Assembly (NCBI GenBank): GCA_004011035.1
Contig: CP025734.1
Location: 1,324,001-1,388,000, forward strand
Reading direction: 5' to 3'
Source of the DNA: Bdellovibrio sp. qaytius
GTDB taxonomy: Bacteria > Bdellovibrionota > Bdellovibrionia > Bdellovibrionales > Bdellovibrionaceae
Length of the DNA: 64,000 nt
Shown here: positions 53,335 through 62,208 of the stretch, piece after piece
Numbering within the stretch: the stretch's first letter is position 1
Layout of the letters: every line of letters starts with the position of its first letter
Made by a program: the position numbers and the translations under genes
Notes under the pieces: generated by a model
The model's input: only the letters and a program-made list of their open reading frames with translations
Database searches by the model: none
What the model was told of the DNA's origin: nothing

Positions 53335-55232
53335 TTTTTAGAGCCTTTGATTTGTTTGTAAGATTCGATAAGCCCTTTGATATTAAATTCAGCTTTATAT
53401 TTTAATAAAGCTAATTCATGTTCTAAGTGTGAAAATATATATTTCACTTTACGTGTTTGTAAACGCGTGACTTGCACATCGTCTAAGTGTGAACCAGGGC
53501 GTAAGTATAAAATAAATTTTTTGTTTTCAGGTAAATATAAATTCACATCAAACGGTAAATCTTTATTGGGCTGTAAAAATTCAACCGGCAGCTCTAACAT
53601 ATCAAAAGCTAAATGCACTGAGTTGATCACTTGGTACGGGCTAAACGAGAAAAACCCAAGCATTGTTTTTTTGTCTTCATAGGTAATCTCTTTAAAAAAT
53701 TCAGCTTTGTAACTGCATAGATCTGCGAAATCAACTTTAGGTACACGAATTTCTAAAAGCACCGTATCTGGCATGGCTGATCCATCGGTTTCGTCTTGAT
53801 CAATTTTTTCAATGCGAATCATTTGTTTGATCCAGTTATTTAAAATATCTTGCGCCGAGGCCACATCTAAAAAGTTTTCAGAAGCGACAGCTAAATAACC
53901 AGTCCACTCAAGTTCTTGAATAATTAAAATATAAATTTGTGATGTTTGGGTTAAATCAAGATGTTCACTTTTTTGATCGGCATAGGCCTCGATCACATCA
54001 AACATTTCAGGCTTAATAGTCTCATTGAAAGATTCGTCTAAAAATTCAATTTGTTCTTTACTTAAACCTTTAGCTTCACGCGGAAGTTTTTCAGACATCG
54101 GCGTATCTAAACCATCAGCGTCTTCTTCATCACCATCTTGATGATCAACAGAGCCATTCATTTCATCGTCATCAATATCGGCCATCACATCGCCGTTGCC
54201 TGATTGCAAACGAGCTTCGCGATGATGAGAGCCGTTGCCTTCATCGGCAGGCATGTCTCTCAAATCAATTCCGCCTACGTCACCGCGAGCAAATTCGGCT
54301 TCCATTTTAGCCATGGCTTTAGCTAATTCGTCATCCATGATCTCGATTAATTTACCCTTGGCATTTTGTTGTTCAGCCAAAGTTAACTCTGGCATTTTTG
54401 CGATCTCTTCTTCGATCGCTAACATTAAATCGCCGGGTGATACATCATTAGCCAGTTGTTGCTCAAGGGCCGCCATTAAATTCTTTTTGGCAGCTTCTCT
54501 TTGTTCGCGTGTTAAACTTTTAACTTTTCTAAGTTCTTCTTCAATCGCACTCATCATCTTGGCTTTGATACCATCTTGAGTAGCTTGTGACATGCCTTTA
54601 GGTTTAGAACTTGCACTACGTTCAGCTCTTGCGATGCCTTTTGATTTTTTCTGCTTTTGCGGAACGAACATATTCAAACGGCCACGGCTGCGGTTGGCGA
54701 TCATTTGGCGTTCGTTATCATCCATCGAATTAGATTTTTTTAAATTGATTTCAGGGCCTTCATCATTATCTTGCGTAAAAAATGATTTCACCTGAATCAT
54801 GTCAGATTCTTTCTTTTTTTCGACAGGCTTTCTGTTGATCTGTTCAAAGATTTGATTTTTTTTCTCGTACTTTGAAATCACGCGTATGATGGCTGGGCCT
54901 GATAAAGGCGGGTAGAGCTTGTTTTCAAAGCCGCTTGATTCAAGCTGAATAATTTGATCACGTTGGGTCGACATAATAAACGGAACCACTTGGCCCGTGC
55001 ACGATTGATAAATAGTTTTTGGCATCGCGCGAATATTTTCGTTTTTGTGATCCCAAGCTAAAAAAATGTATTCTGGATTGGTTTCTAAAATGCGATCGAT
55101 CGCCGATTTGACATCTATTTCGATAACCACATTGTAGCCACGTTTTTTCAAAAATTTTTCGACCGGACCAAACTGGTGCGTAAAATTCTTAACGAAAAAT
55201 AGTGTCGGGGCTTCTTTTTTGGCTTCGCTCAT
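53331..55232 (-). CDS. large protein with degenerate receiver and acidic middle region
   Basis: The 633-residue cytoplasmic protein has a receiver-like N-terminus (about residues 8-125: TLFFVKNFTHQFG, EYIFLAWDHKNENI, VVPFIMST, ENKLYPPLS) in which the acidic pair is Lys-Asn and the Lys-Pro site is altered. A basic patch and three Glu/Lys-rich amphipathic helices follow (about 225-320), then a strongly acidic stretch (about 340-390, including DIDDDEMNG). A folded C-terminal domain of about 240 residues has VLLEIRVPKVDFADL and MLGFFSFSPYQVINSV. I recognise no family for that part. It precedes maf with a 4-base overlap. Confidence 0.72.
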   Translation of the reverse strand: MSEAKKEAPTLFFVKNFTHQFGPVEKFLKKRGYNVVIEIDVKSAIDRILETNPEYIFLAWDHKNENIRAMPKTIYQSCTGQVVPFIMSTQRDQIIQLESSGFENKLYPPLSGPAIIRVISKYEKKNQIFEQINRKPVEKKKESDMIQVKSFFTQDNDEGPEINLKKSNSMDDNERQMIANRSRGRLNMFVPQKQKKSKGIARAERSASSKPKGMSQATQDGIKAKMMSAIEEELRKVKSLTREQREAAKKNLMAALEQQLANDVSPGDLMLAIEEEIAKMPELTLAEQQNAKGKLIEIMDDELAKAMAKMEAEFARGDVGGIDLRDMPADEGNGSHHREARLQSGNGDVMADIDDDEMNGSVDHQDGDEEDADGLDTPMSEKLPREAKGLSKEQIEFLDESFNETIKPEMFDVIEAYADQKSEHLDLTQTSQIYILIIQELEWTGYLAVASENFLDVASAQDILNNWIKQMIRIEKIDQDETDGSAMPDTVLLEIRVPKVDFADLCSYKAEFFKEITYEDKKTMLGFFSFSPYQVINSVHLAFDMLELPVEFLQPNKDLPFDVNLYLPENKKFILYLRPGSHLDDVQVTRLQTRKVKYIFSHLEHELALLKYKAEFNIKGLIESYKQIKGSKK

Positions 55233-55323
55233 TTATTCATAAATTATAAGCTTTTATAGAGTGTGATTCAAACAAGCCCAGACTTAAGGCTAACCGCCGA
55301 AAAGCGTAAAGATTTCATAAGTC

Positions 55324-55352
55324 TTGATAAGGCCAGTCAGTTAGACTAGATT
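55324..55352 (+). promoter_or_regulatory. promoter of folE2
   Basis: TTGATA (55324-55329) and TAGATT (55347-55352) are 17 bases apart. The first ATG is only 10 bases further (55363), so initiation could be leaderless, or could use the in-frame ATG at 55390. Confidence 0.4.
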
Positions 55353-55362
55353 CCCCATCGAA

Positions 55363-56250
55363 ATGATCACTGACATTAAATCTGACATTATGATTCAAAA
55401 GCTTCAAACCCTACAATCTTTGGATTGGGTGGGCATGCAGCGTATTCAGTCTTCATTGCGTCATCATGAAAATTTGATTCCCTGTGATTTAGCCTTAGGC
55501 GTTGATTTAAAAGAAGGAAACCGCGGTATTCACATGTCGCGCCTTTATTCTTTAATGATCGAAAACTTTTTATCACAAGAACTCACAACCCAAGGTTTAG
55601 ATCAGCTTTTACAAAAAGCCATCACTTCACAAGAGGGTTTATCAACTTACGCCAGTTTAAATTTGGCTTACAAATTACCTATTCACACCCAAGCTTTAAA
55701 AAGCGGTAAAGAGGGTTTTCGCAATTACGATGTTTCAGTTTCTGCGTTAAAAGAAGACGGTAAAGCTTTAAAAATTTGGCTTAAGTTTGCCGTGCTTTAT
55801 TCAAGCACCTGCCCTCAGTCGGCTGCGTTATCGGTTGAAACTTTTAACGCTCATTTTGCAGCGCCAGTGCAAACAATTGATCGTCTACCAGCCACGCCGC
55901 ATGCGCAAAGAAGCGTGATGGATTGTGAATTATTACTTGAAGCTAAAGATCATTTTGATGTGAATGATTTGATGAAGACTTTTATTCAAATCATTGAAAA
56001 CACTTTAAAAACTCCGGTGCAAACGGCTGTAAAAAAAGCTGATGAAATGGCCTTTGCGATTTTAAATTCTGAGAACTTAATGTTCTGCGAAGACGCGGTT
56101 CGAAAAATCGATACCGAGTTAAAAACAAGAATTCAATCAAAGCCCGTTGAGTTAGTGGGTTACAGAATTAAAACTCGCCACGAAGAAAGCCTTCATCCGC
56201 ACGATGCCGTAAGTCAAAAGAGCTATAATTATACGCACTTTCCAAACTAG
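55363..56250 (+). CDS. folE2: GTP cyclohydrolase FolE2 (type IB)
   Basis: The 295-residue enzyme makes 7,8-dihydroneopterin triphosphate from GTP, the first step of folate and queuosine precursor synthesis. It is the form that does not strictly need zinc. Seen are VDLKEGNRGIHMSRLYSLM, CPQSAALSVETFN with the catalytic Cys region, DRLPATPHAQRSVMD and RHEESLHPHDAVSQ near the end. The fur gene follows after 49 bases. In several bacteria folE2 is induced under zinc limitation by Zur; the box found here is Fur-like and sits after folE2, so such control is not shown. Confidence 0.93.
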   Translation: MITDIKSDIMIQKLQTLQSLDWVGMQRIQSSLRHHENLIPCDLALGVDLKEGNRGIHMSRLYSLMIENFLSQELTTQGLDQLLQKAITSQEGLSTYASLNLAYKLPIHTQALKSGKEGFRNYDVSVSALKEDGKALKIWLKFAVLYSSTCPQSAALSVETFNAHFAAPVQTIDRLPATPHAQRSVMDCELLLEAKDHFDVNDLMKTFIQIIENTLKTPVQTAVKKADEMAFAILNSENLMFCEDAVRKIDTELKTRIQSKPVELVGYRIKTRHEESLHPHDAVSQKSYNYTHFPN

Positions 56251-56265
56251 TTCGCCATTAAGCTT

Positions 56266-56284
56266 GCAAATGAAAGTCATTATC
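56266..56284 (+). promoter_or_regulatory. Fur box upstream of fur
   Basis: GCAAATGAAAGTCATTATC matches the 19-base Fur consensus GATAATGATAATCATTATC at 15 positions. It lies 15 bases before the fur ATG, as expected for autoregulation. Confidence 0.68.
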
Positions 56285-56299
56285 AGTATCACTTGATCC

Positions 56300-56806
56300 A
56301 TGAAGAACTCTGATAACTCTATTGTTTTACCCGTACACCAAACTTCTGAAACTGTTCGTAAAGCCGAACGTTACCAAATCGATGATTTCAAAAAAATGAT
56401 TCGTTCGATGAATTTAAAAATTACTGATCAACGTTTATTAATTTTATCGTCATTGCATGACGGTGATAAAAAATCGGGAGAACGCCACGTGACAGCGCAA
56501 GAGCTTTTTGAAAAAGTATCTGTGCGTGATTCATCTGTTGGTTTTGCCACTGTATACCGTTTTTTACGCGACCTAGCTGCAAATGAGCTTGTCACTGAAG
56601 TTCGCATGGGCGGTCACGCTTCACGTTATGAATTAACTCCTAAAGAGCATCACGATCACTTAACTTGTACAAGCTGCGGCAAAATTTGCGAGTTCGAAAA
56701 CGAAAAAATCGAAGAATTGCAATCACAAGTAGCAAAACACTTTGGCTTCCGTTTGACGGGGCACGTTCTAGAGCTGTTTGGTGTATGTTCAGACTGCCAA
56801 AAGTAA
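56300..56806 (+). CDS. fur: Fur-family ferric uptake regulator
   Basis: The 168-residue metal-dependent repressor carries a winged helix (KITDQRLLILSSL, then DSSVGFATVYRFLRDLAANELV, the recognition region) and the metal-binding dimerisation half with KEHHDHLTCTSCGKICEFEN (HHDH and CxxC). A second CSDC pair at the C-terminus makes a structural zinc site. The N-terminus is about 20 residues longer than in E. coli Fur. The Fur box directly upstream argues for Fur rather than Zur or PerR, though selectivity cannot be read from sequence alone. uvrA starts 14 bases downstream and may be cotranscribed. Confidence 0.9.
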   Translation: MKNSDNSIVLPVHQTSETVRKAERYQIDDFKKMIRSMNLKITDQRLLILSSLHDGDKKSGERHVTAQELFEKVSVRDSSVGFATVYRFLRDLAANELVTEVRMGGHASRYELTPKEHHDHLTCTSCGKICEFENEKIEELQSQVAKHFGFRLTGHVLELFGVCSDCQK

Positions 56807-56820
56807 TACTATAGCCGCAT

Positions 56821-59442
56821 ATGAGTGACGACATCGTGATCAAAGGCGCTAGAGAACATAATTTAAAAAATGTTTCTCTCAGCATTCCAAGAAATAAAAT
56901 TACCGTATTCACTGGGCTTTCAGGCTCGGGCAAATCTTCGTTAGCGTTTGATACAGTGTATGCCGAAGGCCAACGTCGTTACGTTGAAAGTTTATCGGCC
57001 TACGCGCGAAACTTTTTAGAACAATTAAAAAAACCAGATGTCGATTCAGTCACAGGGTTATCGCCGGCAATTGCCATTGATCAAAAATCAGTGGGTTTAA
57101 ATCCGCGATCAACCGTGGGCACAATCACCGAGATCTATGATTACTTACGTTTACTTTACGCCAAAGTCGGAACCCCTTGTTGTCCGATCCATCACATTCC
57201 TGTTAGCTCGCAAACACCGCAAGCGATCGTGAATGAAATTTTAAAAAAACCGCAGGGCACTAAATTTTACGTTTTAGCGCCAATGGCTCAAGGTAAAAAA
57301 GGCGAGTTCATGGCTGAATTCACCAAGTGGTTAAAAAAAGGTTTCGTCAAAGCCAAAGTCGACGGTAAATTCATTGATCTTGAAAAAGCCACAAAGCTTG
57401 CGAAAACAAAATCGCATGATATCGACCTTGTCGTTGATCAATTAATTTTAAAAGACACCATCAAACATCGTCTCAGCGAAAGCGTAAACACAGCGATCTC
57501 ATTAGCTGCAGGTCGTTTAGTGATTGAAGTTGTTAAACCCAACGGTGATGGCGAAAGACAAAGTTTTTCAATTCATTCAGCTTGTCCCGAATGCGGATTC
57601 AGTTTTCCTGAATTAGAGCCGCGTTTATTTAGTTTTAATAACCCGCGCGGTGCCTGCGAAGCCTGTCATGGTTTAGGCACGTTAGATTTAGTTGAAGAAG
57701 AACAAATCTCTGATTCTGATGTCGGCGGAAAAAAACTAGACGGTGTTAAATACACTTACAAAGGTAAAAAAGCTTCTAATGATGAAGACGATGAAGAAGA
57801 AGAAATGGTTTTATCATCGTGCCCTTCGTGTAAAGGCACACGTTTAAAGGCCGAAGCTTTAAATGTGATTATTAATGAAAAAAACATCGCTCAACTTTCT
57901 GACACATCGATCACTGAATTAAATCAGTTTTTTAAAAAAGTTAAATGGAGCGATAAGCAAAAGTTTATTGCCGAAAAAATTGTAAAACAAATTTCTGATC
58001 GTCTAAGTTATTTAGAACGCGTCGGAACTTCCTATTTAAGTTTATCTCGTCCGGCCAGAACTTTATCCGGCGGAGAAGCCCAACGTATCAGATTAGCCAC
58101 ACAAGTGGGTTCAGCGCTGATTGGTTGTATGTATGTGATGGATGAGCCAAGTATTGGTTTACATCCACGTGATCACCACAGACTTTTAGAAATTATCGGT
58201 GAATTAAAAGATCGTGGTAACACAATTATTTTAGTCGAACATGATGAAGACACGATTCGTTTTGCCGATTACGTTGTCGATCTTGGGCCACGCGCTGGAA
58301 AACTCGGTGGAGAATTAATTGCTGAAGGCACACCTGAGCAGTTAATGAAAAATCCAAAATCGATCACGGGTCAGTATTTATCAGGTGCTCGCCGAATTCC
58401 AATTCCTAAAACGCGTCGCAAAGGCAATGGGCTTTCGATTAAACTTTTAGGGGCTACGGGCAATAATTTACAAAACGTTGATTTAGAAATTCCGTTAGGC
58501 ACATACACTTGTGTTACGGGTGTTTCAGGCAGCGGTAAATCAACATTGATTGTTGATACTCTTTATAAAATTTTAGCTAAAGAATTTTACAAAGCGCATG
58601 CAGCCCCATCACCGTACAAATCCATCGATGGCTTACAACACATTGATAAAGTGATCGATATCAATCAACGCCCCATTGGCCGCACTCCAAGATCAACACC
58701 TGCAACCTATGTGGGGTTGCTGCCAATGATTCGTGATTTGTATGCGACATTACCTGATTCTAAACTGCGCGGTTTTGAACCCGGTCGTTTTAGTTTCAAC
58801 GTTAAAGGTGGCCGTTGTGAAACGTGCATGGGGCATGGTCAAATTCGTATGGAGATGCATTTTCTATCAGACGTGTTTGTTCTGTGTGATACTTGCCAAG
58901 GCAAACGTTATAACCGCGAAACTTTACAAATTAAGTACAAAGATAAAAATATCGCCGATGTTCTAGCAATGAATGTCGAAGAGGCCTGCGATTTTTTCAA
59001 AAATCACACACAAATTTTTAGAAAATTAGAAACACTTCACAAAGTGGGTCTTGATTATATGACTCTGGGTCAGTCATCAACAACACTTTCTGGCGGTGAA
59101 GCTCAGCGTGTGAAGTTATCAAAAGAACTTTCACGTCGAGGCACAGGTAAAACATTATACATTCTTGATGAGCCCACAACTGGTTTACATTTTGATGACA
59201 TCAGAAAATTAATTGAACTGATGCAAGAACTTACAGAGCAAGGTAACACCGTTCTCGTGATCGAACATAACTTAGAAGTGATGAAATGCGCCGATCATAT
59301 TATTGATCTAGGCCCCGATGGCGGCATCTACGGCGGAGAAATCGTCGTGCGTGGTACGCCAGAAGCTGTCGCTAAATCATCACGCAGTGAAACCGCTAAA
59401 TTTTTAAAACCGCTACTAGCAAAGGAAAACAATCATGTTTAA
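56821..59442 (+). CDS. uvrA: excinuclease ABC subunit A
   Basis: UvrA recognises DNA lesions in nucleotide excision repair. The 873-residue protein has two ABC modules: Walker A TGLSGSGKSSLAFD and TGVSGSGKSTLIVD, signatures TLSGGEAQRIRLA and TLSGGEAQRVKLS. Zinc modules are CPECGFSFPELEPR with CEACHG, CPSCKG, and CETCMG with CDTCQG. The UvrB-binding region (about 120-245) is present. The insertion domain is about 65 residues shorter than in E. coli, and is replaced by a short acidic run (DEDDEEEE, about residues 322-329). The next gene overlaps its end by 8 bases. The alkyltransferase-like protein at 411 would be expected to deliver lesions to it. Confidence 0.96.
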   Translation: MSDDIVIKGAREHNLKNVSLSIPRNKITVFTGLSGSGKSSLAFDTVYAEGQRRYVESLSAYARNFLEQLKKPDVDSVTGLSPAIAIDQKSVGLNPRSTVGTITEIYDYLRLLYAKVGTPCCPIHHIPVSSQTPQAIVNEILKKPQGTKFYVLAPMAQGKKGEFMAEFTKWLKKGFVKAKVDGKFIDLEKATKLAKTKSHDIDLVVDQLILKDTIKHRLSESVNTAISLAAGRLVIEVVKPNGDGERQSFSIHSACPECGFSFPELEPRLFSFNNPRGACEACHGLGTLDLVEEEQISDSDVGGKKLDGVKYTYKGKKASNDEDDEEEEMVLSSCPSCKGTRLKAEALNVIINEKNIAQLSDTSITELNQFFKKVKWSDKQKFIAEKIVKQISDRLSYLERVGTSYLSLSRPARTLSGGEAQRIRLATQVGSALIGCMYVMDEPSIGLHPRDHHRLLEIIGELKDRGNTIILVEHDEDTIRFADYVVDLGPRAGKLGGELIAEGTPEQLMKNPKSITGQYLSGARRIPIPKTRRKGNGLSIKLLGATGNNLQNVDLEIPLGTYTCVTGVSGSGKSTLIVDTLYKILAKEFYKAHAAPSPYKSIDGLQHIDKVIDINQRPIGRTPRSTPATYVGLLPMIRDLYATLPDSKLRGFEPGRFSFNVKGGRCETCMGHGQIRMEMHFLSDVFVLCDTCQGKRYNRETLQIKYKDKNIADVLAMNVEEACDFFKNHTQIFRKLETLHKVGLDYMTLGQSSTTLSGGEAQRVKLSKELSRRGTGKTLYILDEPTTGLHFDDIRKLIELMQELTEQGNTVLVIEHNLEVMKCADHIIDLGPDGGIYGGEIVVRGTPEAVAKSSRSETAKFLKPLLAKENNHV

Positions 59443-60487
59443 ATATCTTCGCGGATCAATACTTATCGCCATCATTGGATTAGCTTTAGCTATGGGTTTT
59501 GAATGGTATCAAACAGGATCAACAGCCCATGTTTGGCAAGCGGGCTTTACCGCTTTAATTTTAGCTGTGCTTGAAATCTCACTTTCATTTGATAACGCCG
59601 TGGTAAATGCCACTGTGATTAAAAAAATGGATGCTATTTGGAAACGTCGTTTTTTAACGTGGGGTATTTTAATCGCAGTCTTCGGAATGCGTTTAGTGTT
59701 TCCGTTAGGGATTGTGGGTTTGATTGCACACATTAACCCATATGATGCGTTGATGATGTCGCTGCGTGAGCCTGCCAAGTATGCCGAGATCATGACATCA
59801 GCACATTTAACTGTTTCGGCTTTCGGCGGAATGTTTTTATTTATGGTCTTTCTTCATTTCTTTATGAATGAAGATAAAGAAGATCACTGGATTCACGTGA
59901 TTGAAAAACCCTTAGTGATGATTTCTCAATACAAAGGCGTTGAAATTATCGTGGCGTTAATCGCTTTACTATCGATCTCAAGTTTAATGGAAGCCCAAGA
60001 TCAAATTCGATTTTTGATTCCGGGTTTATGGGGAATGATCACTTATTTATTGGTCCATAGTTTTTCTGATTTCTTAGAAAGTATGGAACTTACTCGTGAT
60101 GCCAATCTTTCAGCTAAAAAGACATTAATGTCTGCAGGCTTTGGCATGTTCATGTATCTTGAAATCTTAGATGCTTCATTTAGTTTCGACGGCGTTATTG
60201 GTGCGTTTGCGATCACGCAAAGTTTAGTGCAAATCATGATCGGTTTAAGTATCGGAGCCTTCTTCGTACGTAGCTTAACATTGTACTTAGTCGAAAAAGA
60301 CACCCTAGGGCAAATTCGTTTCTTAGAGCACGGAGCGTTTTACGCTTTAGGTGCGTTATCATTATTTATGCTATTAGATTATTTCTTTCATATTCCAGAA
60401 TGGTTAACAGGAGTCGCTGGTGCCGTTATCTTAGGAACTAGTATTCTTTGGTCGTTCTACGTAGACCGTGACCGCCGAAATACTTAA
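59435..60487 (+). CDS. DUF475 (TerC-superfamily) integral membrane protein
   Basis: The 350-residue protein has about nine hydrophobic helices. The motif EISLSFDNAVVNATVI in the second helix, and its echo LDASFSFDGVIGAFAIT in a later one, are the paired Asp motifs of the TerC superfamily in its DUF475 branch. TerC-type proteins are linked to manganese or other metal export and to tellurite resistance. Placement after fur and uvrA hints at metal stress, but this is inference. It overlaps uvrA by 8 bases, and its last 57 bases overlap the end of the convergent transporter gene. Confidence 0.87.
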   Translation: MFKYLRGSILIAIIGLALAMGFEWYQTGSTAHVWQAGFTALILAVLEISLSFDNAVVNATVIKKMDAIWKRRFLTWGILIAVFGMRLVFPLGIVGLIAHINPYDALMMSLREPAKYAEIMTSAHLTVSAFGGMFLFMVFLHFFMNEDKEDHWIHVIEKPLVMISQYKGVEIIVALIALLSISSLMEAQDQIRFLIPGLWGMITYLLVHSFSDFLESMELTRDANLSAKKTLMSAGFGMFMYLEILDASFSFDGVIGAFAITQSLVQIMIGLSIGAFFVRSLTLYLVEKDTLGQIRFLEHGAFYALGALSLFMLLDYFFHIPEWLTGVAGAVILGTSILWSFYVDRDRRNT

Positions 60488-61357
60488 AATGATCATGGCT
60501 CCGAGCAATTGAATCGGAGTCAGTTTTTCATTCAGTAGCGCTGAAGCAAATAAAAAAGAATAAGGAGCTTCTAATAAACACAGCATACTGGCTGTGGTCG
60601 TTGATAAAACTCTTTGTGCGCGAACTTGTAAGTAAAACGCACCCAGTGTCACAAACAGAGCAAGCCCTGCAATCGATAAGACCGACATGTAATTTGTAAT
60701 TTCAGGAACTAACGGAATATTTTTTGTCGACGTATCATAAATTAAAAAAGGTAACACACATATCAAAGCCCAAAAAGTTTGAGCCGTGTTAAAACGAAAT
60801 CCACTTGTGATCTTAGGGGCAGCCTGTGCCACAGCCATAATATGAAACGCCGAAGTAAAGGCGACAGAAATCGTAAATAAATCTCCGCTGTGCAAAGTAA
60901 AACCATTTGTCGGCAGATCTAATAATAAACCCATTCCTAAAAAGGCCACGCCACTTAAAGCAAAATGGTACCAACGCACTTTAGATTTTAAAATAAAGAA
61001 ATTCGCAAACGGAATCAGAACCACATAGAGAGACGTAATAAAACTAGAATTCGTGGCTGATGTGGTTTGTAAACCTATGGTCTGAAATATGAGTGAGCTG
61101 CCAAGACCAAGACCTGAAATAATCGCAATTTTATAATCACGGTGAGATTTTTTAAAACCTTCGCGATTAAAAATAAAATAAAGACCTTCAGCTAAAGCAA
61201 TCGCAAATAAAAAACGCCAAAAAACAATTGTTGTGGGTTTGAAATCGATCAACGCCCATTTTACAAAGGTAAATGAAACTCCCCAAAGCATTCCGGCAAA
61301 GAAAAGTTCTAGAACGGCTCTGTGATAAACGGGGATTGCGGCTAGGGCTTTTCTCAT
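60431..61357 (-). CDS. EamA-family (DMT superfamily) transporter
   Basis: The 308-residue inner-membrane protein has ten hydrophobic helices in two repeated five-helix halves, the EamA layout. FFAGMLWGVSFTFVKWAL begins the first half, TTSATNSSFITSLYVVLIPF is typical, and LLEAPYSFLFASALLNEKL near the end marks the second. Such proteins export or import amino acids and other small metabolites; the substrate is unknown. It overlaps the convergent DUF475 gene by 57 bases. The ferredoxin reductase-like gene lies 7 bases upstream on the same strand. Confidence 0.9.
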   Translation of the reverse strand: MRKALAAIPVYHRAVLELFFAGMLWGVSFTFVKWALIDFKPTTIVFWRFLFAIALAEGLYFIFNREGFKKSHRDYKIAIISGLGLGSSLIFQTIGLQTTSATNSSFITSLYVVLIPFANFFILKSKVRWYHFALSGVAFLGMGLLLDLPTNGFTLHSGDLFTISVAFTSAFHIMAVAQAAPKITSGFRFNTAQTFWALICVLPFLIYDTSTKNIPLVPEITNYMSVLSIAGLALFVTLGAFYLQVRAQRVLSTTTASMLCLLEAPYSFLFASALLNEKLTPIQLLGAMIILSISAVTVYVERPKNTSS

Positions 61358-61364
61358 CTATGAC

Positions 61365-62096
61365 TTAATCAAAAGCCTCGGCCCAGAAGCGTGATTTATC
61401 AAAACCATTTACTTCAAGAACCTGGTGCTTCACATCTTTGATCATCGCGCCATTGCCGCAAAGATAAAACGTTGTTGGCGTATTCATATAATCTAATTCA
61501 GGTAAGAAATTTTGCACGTAGCCTTTTTTGCCAGTCCAAGATTCAGTCGGGCGGCTTAGCACGTAATGATATTCAAAATTTGGAAGTTTAGCTTTTAAGG
61601 CTTCTAATTCTTCGCGGTAATAGATGTCTTCTTCATAACGTAAACCGAAGAACATTTTATATTTTAATTCTGGGTACTGAGCCATTTTAGATTCAAGATA
61701 ACTAAAGTGCTGCGAGATACCGCTGCCTGTATTAAAGAAAACAATTTGTTCAGTAGGTGGCTCTTGAAAAAACACTTTACCAAATGGTCCTGTGAAATTG
61801 ATGATCTCATCACCTTTTAAGCCCCAAACATATTTTGAAGCGACACCGTTATCGACGAATTTAAATATTAAGCGAAATTTTTGTAAATCATGTTCAGTCG
61901 TCGCAATCGAATAAGCGCGAAGTGCGGCCTTCATCGGTTGGCCTGTTTCATCATTTTGTGGAACATGTAACATCACAAATTGACCGGCTCTGAATTTAAA
62001 TTCAGGGTGACTAATAATCTGAAGATCTAGTTCGCGAATTTGTTTTGTGTGGTCAGTGATTTTATTGATTTTATAGTTGTAAATTATACGGCTCAT
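61365..62096 (-). CDS. ferredoxin-NADP reductase-like flavoprotein
   Basis: The 243-residue FAD/NAD(P)-binding oxidoreductase has FKFRAGQFVMLHVP and LRAYSIATTEHD (RxYS-type FAD site) in the first half. The nucleotide half contains VFFNTGSGISQHFSYLES (variant GTGxxP), MFFGLRYEEDIYYREEL and FYLCGNGAMIKDV. It lacks an iron-sulphur domain. It probably passes electrons between NAD(P)H and a ferredoxin or flavodoxin. The frame is open 12 codons further to 62132, but the family-like start is MSRIIYNYK at 62096. It is cotranscribed with the EamA gene. Confidence 0.87.
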   Translation of the reverse strand: MSRIIYNYKINKITDHTKQIRELDLQIISHPEFKFRAGQFVMLHVPQNDETGQPMKAALRAYSIATTEHDLQKFRLIFKFVDNGVASKYVWGLKGDEIINFTGPFGKVFFQEPPTEQIVFFNTGSGISQHFSYLESKMAQYPELKYKMFFGLRYEEDIYYREELEALKAKLPNFEYHYVLSRPTESWTGKKGYVQNFLPELDYMNTPTTFYLCGNGAMIKDVKHQVLEVNGFDKSRFWAEAFD

Positions 62097-62208
62097 AACC
62101 CGTATATTCGTTATTACAGCATAAATTGTCAAAGCAAACCTAAAGAATTTTCAACGGCCGGCTTACCCCTTGAAAGCCTTATAACCCCAAGGGTAAAACA
62201 AGCGCTCG

